Source of the DNA: Deltaproteobacteria bacterium
GTDB taxonomy: Bacteria; Desulfobacterota; Desulfarculia; Adiutricales; Adiutricaceae
Reading direction: 5' to 3'
DNA: 11,633 nt
NCBI GenBank assembly: GCA_031278795.1
Contig: JAITJT010000113.1
Coordinates: forward strand, 1-11,633
The notes beneath the pieces were generated by a model that was not told where the DNA came from, did no database searches, and saw only the letters and a list, made by a program, of their open reading frames with translations. Shown in pieces: positions 1 through 5,940 of the stretch; the first letter of the stretch is position 1, and each line of letters begins with the position of its first letter. Position numbers and translations under genes: made by a program.

Positions 1-18
1 ATGTCAAGATGTCAACAT

Positions 19-95
19 GGAAATTGGAGATTGGAGATTGGAGATTGGAGATTGAAGATTGAAGATTGAAGATTGAAGATGAGAGATTGAAGATT
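19..95. repeat. 7-bp tandem repeat (GGAGATT / GAAGATT)
   Basis: About eleven head-to-tail copies of a 7-bp unit. One GGAAATT is followed by four GGAGATT and then mostly GAAGATT, with one irregular junction near 75-88. The switch from GGAGATT to GAAGATT copies suggests expansion by slippage of two related units. The unit is not a multiple of 3, so it is unlikely to be coding. Short plus-strand peptides through it end at stops within the array. Confidence 0.9.
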
Positions 96-151
96 GATAA
101 CAATTGATGAGAATTGAGAAGTTTCGGATGTCAGATTGAATCTTTGATTAA

Positions 152-345
152 CTGATTGATTGATGATTTATTTATTTATTCATTTATTTATTTGTTTGTT
201 TGTTTGTTTGCTTGTTTGTTTGTTTGTTTGTTTGTTTGTTTATTTGTTTATTTGTTTGTTTGTTTATTTGTTTCTTTGCTTGTTTGTTTGATTGATTAAT
301 TGTTTATTTGATTGATTGATTGATTGATTGTTTATTTGATTGATT
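152..345. repeat. Degenerate 4-bp tandem repeat (TTTG/TTTA/ATTG)
   Basis: Nearly 200 bp built from the tetranucleotides TGAT, TTTA and TTTG with single-base variants, arranged in blocks (TGAT, TTTA, TTTG, mixed, TGAT again). It lies beyond the 3' end of the MaoC-like gene. A short minus-strand frame runs into it but is low complexity and has no support as a gene. Slippage is the likely origin. With the 7-bp array, 1-454 contains no gene that I can support. Confidence 0.85.
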
Positions 346-454
346 ATTTTTGAATAAAAAAAGTGTGCCGCAATTATTCATCTCTTTGTGCCTTATAAGC
401 GCAAAATGCTTTAACGCGACATAATCTTTATTATTGTTCTCTTTTTGGAAGAGC

Positions 455-988
455 TTATACTTTTTCCTTAACCGGCTTAAATAAAATCGCTCCCTCGCCA
501 TCAATCACCAGTTTTCCGTCCTGGTTCACAATGGTCGTCTTCAAGGTAACCTTTGGCGTGCGACTATCTAGAGTCACCACCTCGACTCGTACTTTTATGC
601 TGTCACCTAGGAAAACCGGGGATTTGAACTCTACGTTTTGGTAAAGATAGATGGAACCCGGCCCGGGCAAAACGGTCCCAAAGATAGTCCCCACAAAACT
701 CAAGGGAAGAAGGCCGTGGGCTATTCTCTTCTTAAATAGCGTGCCTAAGGCATAGTCCTCATCCATGTGTATGGGATTGAAATCTCCGGTCATGGTGGCA
801 AATGATTCTATCAATTCGCCCGTTATATTGACCGAGAGCTCGTGGTAATCGCCTATCTGGATATCTTGGTAACTTTTCGGGGGCGCCTCTATCCTTCTCG
901 CGGAGCTAGGATCGGTCGCCTTATGCTCGTTACCATTTGCTTTAGTTTTCTCGTTTTCCAGTTTAGATTTTAGCATTTTGATATTCAC
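455..988 (-). CDS. MaoC-like (R)-specific enoyl-CoA hydratase/dehydratase
   Basis: A 177-residue hot-dog-fold protein of the MaoC dehydratase family, which hydrates trans-2-enoyl-CoA to (R)-3-hydroxyacyl-CoA or catalyses the reverse reaction in the cytoplasm. The hydratase-2 signature is clear: FATMTGDFNPIH at about 63-74, with catalytic Asp69 and His74 and the usual Asn71, followed by RIAHG at 88-92. The hot-dog domain spans about 39-172 and matches the usual single-domain length of about 140. The first 38 residues are a polar, Lys/Glu-rich extension. The start is uncertain: the longest frame begins with GTG directly after an in-frame TAA, and an ATG lies four codons further in (976). Neither has a convincing Shine-Dalgarno. 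The gene is about 190 bp downstream of the membrane-protein gene, so co-transcription is possible but not shown. Substrate chain length cannot be told from sequence; PhaJ-like or a fatty-acid pathway role are both possible. Confidence 0.88.
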   Translation of the reverse strand: MNIKMLKSKLENEKTKANGNEHKATDPSSARRIEAPPKSYQDIQIGDYHELSVNITGELIESFATMTGDFNPIHMDEDYALGTLFKKRIAHGLLPLSFVGTIFGTVLPGPGSIYLYQNVEFKSPVFLGDSIKVRVEVVTLDSRTPKVTLKTTIVNQDGKLVIDGEGAILFKPVKEKV

Positions 989-1179
989 TTATTTTTGGTT
1001 CTTGGTTAACTTGTTTTTCTTCACATTTTTCCGCGTTTTAGTTGAAAAGCTATGCATGTTAGGCCGTCCGCATGTAAGCAAATGATTTATCCTTAGCTAC
1101 TCTAGCTTCTTTAGCGTCTTTTTTAAAATTATCTTTCTAGCTTGAATGCCGCGAATATTTCTAAGCTTCTTTATCCACC

Positions 1180-1929
1180 CTAGGATTTTATAAGTATAAA
1201 GACAGCAAGCGACCCTTTAAGCTGATCGAGTAGGAGGATATAGCGCTCGTCACCCCGGCTGATTATGAGGCTGTCTCCGGCCTCCATGGTCCGGGTGTGG
1301 CGGGTGTCCGAGTCCAGGTGCTGAACCCGCACCTGGGCCACCTTGTCCAGGCTGTCTATCTCCAGAATCGACAAACGCACCTGGCCGTCCAGGATGAGTT
1401 TAGACTCCTCCGAGCGCATGGAGATACGGCTTAGGTCCTGGGGATCTAGGTTGTCCTTGGCAATGGAATCCGTGTTCGGCGGGGCGTTTTCCGGGATAAG
1501 GAGATCCGGACCCCGTGGGGCGCCCGAGCCGGCCGCGGCCATGGCGAGATCTCCCTCCTCTGGGGAGTTTGGGGCGGACGCAACTGGAGCTTGTTCGGGG
1601 CTGACACTTTCCGGAGATAGAGCGGGCGCTACAGCGCCCGCGTCTGGGGAAGCGTTAGAAGAAGCGTCCGTTTTAGCTTCAGCTGTGGTGGCTGAGGCGG
1701 GCGCATTTTGGCCTTTAAGTGCCTTAATCTCGTCGGATTGCAGCTTTAGCTGCTCTTTAAGGGAGCTTATTTGGGCCGCCATCCTCACCCGCTCCTCTTC
1801 ATAGCGGGCAATCCTGGCCTTGGCCGTCTGGCGTCCGTTGTCAAAGCTGAAATAGTAAACCAGGCCGCAGAGGATAAATAGAGCAAGGAGGCGCCAGAGC
1901 CTGTCGAATCTGGGGTTTTCCCAACCCAT
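1180..1929 (-). CDS. Single-pass membrane protein, coiled coil and Pro/Ala linker, unknown function
   Basis: 249 residues that I do not recognise as a named family. Visible parts in order: a short N-terminus with basic residues; one hydrophobic segment at about 11-28 (LWRLLALFILCGLVYYFSF); a charged heptad-like region at about 38-73 suggesting a coiled coil; a long Ala/Pro/Ser/Glu-rich linker at about 75-160; and a compact C-terminal domain at about 165-249 with alternating hydrophobic strands (SKLILDGQVRLSILEI, ERYILLLDQL, SLAVFILIK). Topology is probably N-in with the C-terminal domain in the periplasm, which is inference. The ATG overlaps the stop of the dual-receiver gene by one base (TGATG). 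There is no Shine-Dalgarno of its own, so translation is probably coupled to that gene. The tight link to signalling genes suggests a partner or output in the same pathway, but no function can be assigned. Confidence 0.75.
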   Translation of the reverse strand: MGWENPRFDRLWRLLALFILCGLVYYFSFDNGRQTAKARIARYEEERVRMAAQISSLKEQLKLQSDEIKALKGQNAPASATTAEAKTDASSNASPDAGAVAPALSPESVSPEQAPVASAPNSPEEGDLAMAAAGSGAPRGPDLLIPENAPPNTDSIAKDNLDPQDLSRISMRSEESKLILDGQVRLSILEIDSLDKVAQVRVQHLDSDTRHTRTMEAGDSLIISRGDERYILLLDQLKGSLAVFILIKS

Positions 1930-2849
1930 CAGAGGATTAAGCCCAGGGCTATCCTGGTAATGAACTCGGCCGTGGCACTGTCGCTTGCGGGTTTGAGGAG
2001 GCAGTCGTCCACGCCGTTACCCGGGGCCATCACCAGCGGGAGCTTGTCCTCTGAGGCGGTGCAGACCACGAAATAGCAGGGCGTGAATTTCTGGTTGTAT
2101 TTGAGTTCCTTGCAGAAGTCCACCCCGGTCTTGCCGTCCTCCAGGGTGTAGTCCGAGAGCACTATGCGGGGCTTCTCCTTTAAGGTAAGAGGCACCGCCT
2201 CCTCTATGCTTGTGGCGGTGACCACCACGAAATTGAAGTCCTCCAGGAGCTTCTTTAGGATCTCCCTTTGGTAGCCGGAGTCCGATAGCACGAGGATCTT
2301 CCTTGGCTGGGTGCTGACAGGGGTGGTGAGGAGATAGTTCACCAGCTTCTGGGCGCTGTTTAGCTGGATTTTTAATTTTCCCAGCCTCTGGCCCTGGTCC
2401 TGGAGCTCCTGCTCCAGGGACTGGGTGTCCTCACCGGTGCGCGTCCGCGAGGGCCCGGAGTGGGCCCTTTGCAGGGTGTTTATGAAAAGCGTCTTGGTGG
2501 TGTCTTGGAGGAGGAAACCCTTGACGCCCTCGTTGAAGGCCAGAACCACGTTTTCCCTATCAGCCGGTTCCACGGAGTCTATGAAGATGAAGGAGGTGTT
2601 GGGATACTCGTCGGTTACCGCCTGCATGACCTTCACGCTCTGCTCATCCTCGTGGTTATAGTCCATAACCACGATATCCGGCTTCTGTTTGAGGATGGCC
2701 TGGGTAATCCTGGTGATGGGAAGGGCATCTTCCTCGCCCTCCACCGGGGCCTTGGGGGTGAGTACTTGATATTTTTCCCCTTCCAGAAAGCCTTTCAGCT
2801 TCTCGATGAGGGTTTGGTCTTGTATCTGAAAAAAGATTGTTGCGCTCAT
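1929..2849 (-). CDS. Dual receiver-domain protein with degenerate N-terminal receiver
   Basis: 306 residues: receiver-like domain 1 (about 2-128), a Gln/Glu/Leu-rich helical linker (about 142-172), and receiver domain 2 (about 183-304). No DNA-binding or enzymatic output domain is present. Receiver 2 looks functional: acidic Asp190 in the first loop, phospho-acceptor Asp233 (VLSDY), Thr264 (VVCTAS) and Lys286 (LLKPAS). Receiver 1 keeps an Asp63 (VVMDY) and Ser92, but has FFQIQDQ where the acidic pair should be and Gln115 where the conserved Lys is expected (GFLLQDT), so it is probably a pseudo-receiver. The ATG has no good Shine-Dalgarno; the bases before it read TTCCTCTA. The gene lies 261 bp after cheA on the same strand and overlaps the membrane-protein gene downstream by one base. 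It may take phosphate from, or dock to, the CheA; this is inference. Confidence 0.82.
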   Translation of the reverse strand: MSATIFFQIQDQTLIEKLKGFLEGEKYQVLTPKAPVEGEEDALPITRITQAILKQKPDIVVMDYNHEDEQSVKVMQAVTDEYPNTSFIFIDSVEPADRENVVLAFNEGVKGFLLQDTTKTLFINTLQRAHSGPSRTRTGEDTQSLEQELQDQGQRLGKLKIQLNSAQKLVNYLLTTPVSTQPRKILVLSDSGYQREILKKLLEDFNFVVVTATSIEEAVPLTLKEKPRIVLSDYTLEDGKTGVDFCKELKYNQKFTPCYFVVCTASEDKLPLVMAPGNGVDDCLLKPASDSATAEFITRIALGLIL

Positions 2850-2914
2850 TAGAGGAACTTTTTTTGAAATGTGTTGGGGATGTATGGGTCTTGGGTTAAG
2901 GACTCAGTGGGGGC

Positions 2915-2950
2915 TTAAGCGTTTAAAGGATTTTAAATTAAGCGCTTAAA
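2915..2950. repeat. Two near-palindromes TTAAGCG(T/C)TTAAA
   Basis: TTAAGCGTTTAAA (2915-2927) and TTAAGCGCTTAAA (2938-2950, containing the perfect palindrome TTAAGCGCTTAA) sit 23 bp apart, about two helical turns, some 65-100 bp upstream of the dual-receiver start. The layout would fit a pair of operator half-sites for a dimeric regulator, but the AT-rich context makes chance possible. Confidence 0.35.
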
Positions 2951-2951
2951 A

Positions 2952-2983
2952 CTCTTCCGCTGAAACGCTCTATAGCGGAAGGG
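2952..2983 (-). terminator. Hairpin downstream of cheA, possible weak terminator
   Basis: CTTCCGCT (2954-2961) pairs with AGCGGAAG (2974-2981) around a 12-nt loop, and the stem extends by one wobble pair and one C-G pair. On the minus strand the 3' arm is followed by AGTTTTAAG, a short U-rich run. It lies about 130 bp after the cheA stop and could partly terminate the cheY-cheA transcript before the dual-receiver gene. The U-tract is poor, so this is uncertain. Confidence 0.35.
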
Positions 2984-3062
2984 ATAAAATTTCCAAGGTC
3001 TTTCATTAAACAGCCTAAAACAATTCATTCTAGATATGTCTTTACAGACACGTCCCTTGCTA

Positions 3063-3096
3063 TATATAAGGCCTAGCTATTTATATAAGGCCTAGC
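3063..3096. repeat. Tandem duplication of TATATAAGGCCTAGC
   Basis: The 15-bp sequence TATATAAGGCCTAGC occurs at 3063-3077 and 3082-3096, a 19-bp period, immediately downstream of the cheA stop. Each copy contains AGGCCT and a TATATA run. It may be a recent slippage duplication or a paired site. No function can be read from it. Confidence 0.6.
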
Positions 3097-3110
3097 CTGC
3101 CTCTAAATTT

Positions 3111-5297
3111 TCACTCAACAGCTAGGTTTTCGTACTCGACCACGTTGTAGAGTTTCTTCAACTGGTTCTCACAGAAGCGGTTCACCTCTTCTAGGGAGTG
3201 GGTGGTGGAGAACATGACCTTGAGCTTCTCGGTGGCCAGGCCCTTTTCTATCTTCTCGAGGCTGGGGACGGTGTCGATTAGATCGCCCACCAAGGCTAGC
3301 CTTTTTACTATGAGATAGGCTACCAGAGAGGTCTCCTGGAAGGAGGGGCCTATTTGGAACATGGACTGGTAGATGCGCATGCCCTTGGTGATTAGCTTGG
3401 AGAAGTACAATATGGTTCCCAAGGGAGAGAGGTGGAAGTTGCCGTCCTCAGGCTCCTGGGAGGCCTTGTCCTTCTGCTCGGTGCGCTTGTAGCGGGCGAG
3501 CTCGGCCAAGAGATCCGGGTCGCTCACCTCGTAGCCCCGGCCGGCCCTAATCTCGGATATGCCCTGCTCCATGTTCTTGACGGCGTCAAGGAGAAGATCT
3601 ATTACGTCTTGGTCCACCTTCAGCTCTTTTTCGCGCACCTGATCCAAGACTGTCTCCACCTCGTGGACAAAGGTGCCCACGTTGGTGAAACCCGTCATGA
3701 TGAAGTTTCCCTTGATGGAGTGGAAGTGCCTGAATATGGTGTTGACCCTACGGATGTTCTCGGGATCCTTTTCCAGCTGGAAGATCTCCTCGTTAAGATC
3801 GTTTAGGATGTTTATTATCTCAACGTAGAACTCCTCGGCCATAGCCTCGTCCATGGTGCCTTCCTGGGGCTTTCCGGTGGCCGGGGCCTTGGAGGGTGCC
3901 GAGGCGTCTCCAGGAGACGCCTCGGTCTGGGCCTCCTTGGTGTCTTTAGTCTCAGTGGGCTCATCGTCTTCGATATCCTCGATGCTGGAGTGGTCCATGA
4001 AGCTGCCGTCGGTCGCTTCCATGATGCGGCCGGTGGAGAGGGCGATGAGGTCGAAGGGGTCCAGGACCATTCCCAGCTGGCTTCCGCCCAGGATGGTGGT
4101 GCCGGCTACGCCCCGCACGGAAAATATCTCCGGAAGCGGTATGAGCACCAGCTTCTGGGGCCTGATGAACTCCGAGACCTTGAGGGCTATGCGTCCATTT
4201 TTGGCGTCAATGATTATGACCGGAAGGTAGTCCTTGAACTCTGATGAGGCTAGGGGCGTTCCGGTTAAGAGGCCCCTTAGGTCATGGAGAGGCACTATGG
4301 TTCCCAGATAGGTGATACTCTCGGTGCGCTCCATGGTGGTGTGCACGTCTGAGACGTTGAAGGACTGGGTGGCCACTACGTTTCCGATGGGAACCGCGTA
4401 ATAGCTCTCCCCTGAGCGGATTATGAGGGCGTCCGTTATGTTGACCGCTGATAGCTGGGGGATCTTGTAGGTGAAGGTGGTGCCCTTACCGGGAACCGTA
4501 TCCACTATTATCTCACCACCTAGGTTCTCCACCGTGCTCTTGACCACGTCCATGCCCACGCCACGGCCGGATATCTCAGTGGCCTCAGAGGCCGTGGAGA
4601 AGCCCGGGAGCATGATGAGGTTCCAGACCTCCTGCTTGGAGATGGCGTGCGCGGCCGATGCCGGCAGAAAGCCCTTCTCCACCGCCACCTGGCGAATGCG
4701 GTTCTCGTCGAGACCGTGGCCGTCGTCGGCTACGGATACGTAGGTGAAACCCTCTTTCTTGTAGGCGGTTAGGGTAAGTTGGCCCGTGGGGGATTTACCG
4801 GCGTGCTTGCGCTCCAGAGGGTCTTCCAGGCCGTGGTCCACGGCGTTTCGGATCTGGTGGGCCAGAGGCTCGTAGAGCCTCTCGGCCACGGTCTTGTCCA
4901 CCAAGGTGTCCTCACCCACTATCTCGAAATTAACCTGCCTACCCTTCTTCTTGGCCAAATCCCTAACCAATCGCCTGAAGCGCAGGAAGGTCTCCTTGAT
5001 GGGCACCATGCGGATGTCCATGACCAGGTGGTGCAAGTCCGAGGAGATGCGGTTGGTGGTCATGGCCACGTTCTTGATCATCTCCATGGAGTTCTTGTCT
5101 ATGTTCACTGATGCGGTGGAGAGGTGACGCTGGAGGATGGATATGTTGGAGGCGGAGATGATTATCTCCCCGGTCAGGCCCAAGAGCTTGTCCAGATGGG
5201 AGATCTTGACCGCCATGCGGTCCAGTTCGGGGGGAGCGCCTTTGCTCACCTGATCCTTTTGATCGGCTGCGGTTTCTCCCGGGCTGTTACCACTCAT
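3111..5297 (-). CDS. cheA: CheA-type histidine kinase with circularly permuted domains (P3-P4-P5-P1-P2)
   Basis: 728 residues. CheA autophosphorylates on a P1 histidine and passes phosphate to CheY-type receivers in the cytoplasm. Domains in order: P3 dimerisation (about 27-95, ending in DIRMVPI); P4 ATPase (about 96-280) with N box HQIRNAVDHGLE (147-158), G1 DDGHGLD (191-197), F box PGFSTA (231-236), G2 GRGVGMD (244-250) and GKGTTF (270-275); P5 CheW-like (about 284-424, GTIVPLHDLRG); an acidic Pro/Thr linker (about 430-480); P1 Hpt (about 485-605) with HSIKG at 526-530, His526 being the likely phospho-acceptor, and HEVETVLDQV following; then a C-terminal domain (about 638-722; LIVKRLALVGDLIDTVPSLE) that resembles the CheY-binding P2 domain. 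Canonical CheA is P1-P2-P3-P4-P5, so this is a circular permutation with nothing essential missing. The P2 call is by eye and weaker than the rest. The ATG at 5297 is chosen because GAGGG sits 9 nt upstream; a TTG at 5321 is possible. The start overlaps the CheY gene by 11 nt. Confidence 0.93.
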   Translation of the reverse strand: MSGNSPGETAADQKDQVSKGAPPELDRMAVKISHLDKLLGLTGEIIISASNISILQRHLSTASVNIDKNSMEMIKNVAMTTNRISSDLHHLVMDIRMVPIKETFLRFRRLVRDLAKKKGRQVNFEIVGEDTLVDKTVAERLYEPLAHQIRNAVDHGLEDPLERKHAGKSPTGQLTLTAYKKEGFTYVSVADDGHGLDENRIRQVAVEKGFLPASAAHAISKQEVWNLIMLPGFSTASEATEISGRGVGMDVVKSTVENLGGEIIVDTVPGKGTTFTYKIPQLSAVNITDALIIRSGESYYAVPIGNVVATQSFNVSDVHTTMERTESITYLGTIVPLHDLRGLLTGTPLASSEFKDYLPVIIIDAKNGRIALKVSEFIRPQKLVLIPLPEIFSVRGVAGTTILGGSQLGMVLDPFDLIALSTGRIMEATDGSFMDHSSIEDIEDDEPTETKDTKEAQTEASPGDASAPSKAPATGKPQEGTMDEAMAEEFYVEIINILNDLNEEIFQLEKDPENIRRVNTIFRHFHSIKGNFIMTGFTNVGTFVHEVETVLDQVREKELKVDQDVIDLLLDAVKNMEQGISEIRAGRGYEVSDPDLLAELARYKRTEQKDKASQEPEDGNFHLSPLGTILYFSKLITKGMRIYQSMFQIGPSFQETSLVAYLIVKRLALVGDLIDTVPSLEKIEKGLATEKLKVMFSTTHSLEEVNRFCENQLKKLYNVVEYENLAVE

Positions 5298-5691
5298 GAT
5301 TGAATACCCTCGCAAGAACAACGCTCACCATCTCGGCGGTTGGCGGTTTGATTAGATAGTCGTCTGCCCCCAGGCGCAGGGCCCGGAAGATGTACTTGTA
5401 GTCAGCGTGGGTGCTGAGGATGACCACTGGAATGCTACGGTACTTGGCGTTGTTGCGGAGGGCCTCGGTAAGCTCGAAACCGTCCATCTCGGCCATGACC
5501 AGATCGCTTATCACCAGATCCACTGGCGCCTTGGAGAGGAGATCCAGGGCTTCGACACCGTTCACCGCCTCGGTCACAATGAGACCCATGGAGGCGAAGA
5601 GCTCCTTTATGGTCTTCCTGACCGCCTGGTAGTCGTCCACCACCAAGACGGACTTGCCCTGCCAGATCTTTCCGTCAACTTGCTTTGCCAT
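5287..5691 (-). CDS. CheY-like single-domain response regulator
   Basis: A stand-alone receiver of 134 residues (138 if the upstream GTG at 5703 is used). Key residues in 134-numbering: acidic pair Asp19-Asp20 (LVVDDY), phospho-acceptor Asp63 (VISDLVMAEMDGFE), Ser93 at the switch Ser/Thr position (VILSTHAD), Tyr112 at the aromatic switch position and Lys115 before Pro (GADDYLIKPP). All catalytic positions are intact and there is no output domain, so it acts by protein-protein contact. The start is ambiguous: GGGAGA lies about 13 nt before the ATG but only 0-2 nt before the GTG, so ATG is preferred. It is the first gene of the unit and overlaps cheA by 11 nt, which suggests that it is the direct phospho-acceptor of that kinase. 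Whether it controls a flagellar motor or another output is not shown. Confidence 0.92.
   Translation of the reverse strand: MAKQVDGKIWQGKSVLVVDDYQAVRKTIKELFASMGLIVTEAVNGVEALDLLSKAPVDLVISDLVMAEMDGFELTEALRNNAKYRSIPVVILSTHADYKYIFRALRLGADDYLIKPPTAEMVSVVLARVFNHEW
5307..5311 (-). promoter_or_regulatory. Shine-Dalgarno fixing the cheA start
   Basis: GAGGG on the minus strand, 9 nt before the ATG at 5297 and inside the end of the CheY gene. The longer TTG frame (5321) has no such site, which is why the shorter CheA is preferred. Confidence 0.6.
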
Positions 5692-5706
5692 AGGCCGTGC
5701 CACTCT

Positions 5707-5846
5707 CCCAAAAAGGCCCTAAAGCCCCATTTTTCAGCGGATAAATCGTTTTTTCAGGCTCATAACACCACGAAACGAGTATAACATTATGCCACTCCCA
5801 TTACAAATTTAGCCGATTTTGCCTTTTTACCCAAAAAGGCCCTAAA
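5707..5846. repeat. 17-bp perfect direct repeat flanking the cheY promoter
   Basis: CCCAAAAAGGCCCTAAA occurs at 5707-5723 and 5830-5846, 123 bp apart. One copy ends just upstream of the CheY reading frame and overlaps its GGGAGA; the other lies 24 bp upstream of the -35 box. The two copies bracket the predicted promoter. They may be regulator sites or remnants of a duplication. Confidence 0.6.
5778..5806 (-). promoter_or_regulatory. Sigma-70-type promoter for cheY-cheA
   Basis: On the minus strand a -35 TTGTAA (5801-5806) and a -10 TATACT (5778-5783) are separated by exactly 17 bp. Transcription would start near 5771, giving a leader of about 80 nt before the ATG at 5691. No sigma-54 or sigma-28 (flagellar) consensus was seen here. 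Confidence 0.5.
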
Positions 5847-5864
5847 AGTCTAAATGAAAAGCCC

Positions 5865-5893
5865 CTCTGCGGCGCTCTAAACGCGCCGCAGAG
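5865..5893 (-). terminator. Rho-independent terminator after the ybgF-like gene
   Basis: A perfect 11-bp stem, CTCTGCGGCGC (5865-5875) with GCGCCGCAGAG (5883-5893), and a 7-nt loop. On the minus strand the stem is followed by GGGGCTTTTCATTT, a U-rich run. It lies about 50 bp past the lipoprotein stop and separates that gene from cheY. Confidence 0.75.
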
Positions 5894-5940
5894 CTAGAAA
5901 GATTTAGAATTCTGGGAAGAGCATAAGAATACTTCGCAAA

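Noticed and set aside
1..95. CRISPR array or IS end
   Set aside because: The units are 7 bp with no spacers, and there are no terminal inverted repeats or transposase.
304..504. 66-residue minus-strand frame ending in a Gln/Asn/Ile repeat
   Set aside because: It overlaps the 3' end of the MaoC-like gene in another frame, and its tail is simply the translated tetranucleotide repeat.
3111..5297. CheA as a truncated gene lacking P1 (like short CheA forms), with a separate downstream Hpt gene
   Set aside because: The frame is continuous through P5 and into P1 without a stop, and there is no sign of a frameshift. The phospho-acceptor motif is present in the same protein.
5298..5321. Eight-residue N-terminal extension of CheA from a TTG
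   Set aside because: The ATG at 5297 has a GAGGG at good spacing; the TTG has none and would lengthen the overlap with cheY to 35 nt.
5865..5893. The 11-bp hairpin as a riboswitch or attenuator for cheY
   Set aside because: It lies upstream of the predicted cheY promoter, and its U-rich side fits termination of the ybgF-like transcript.
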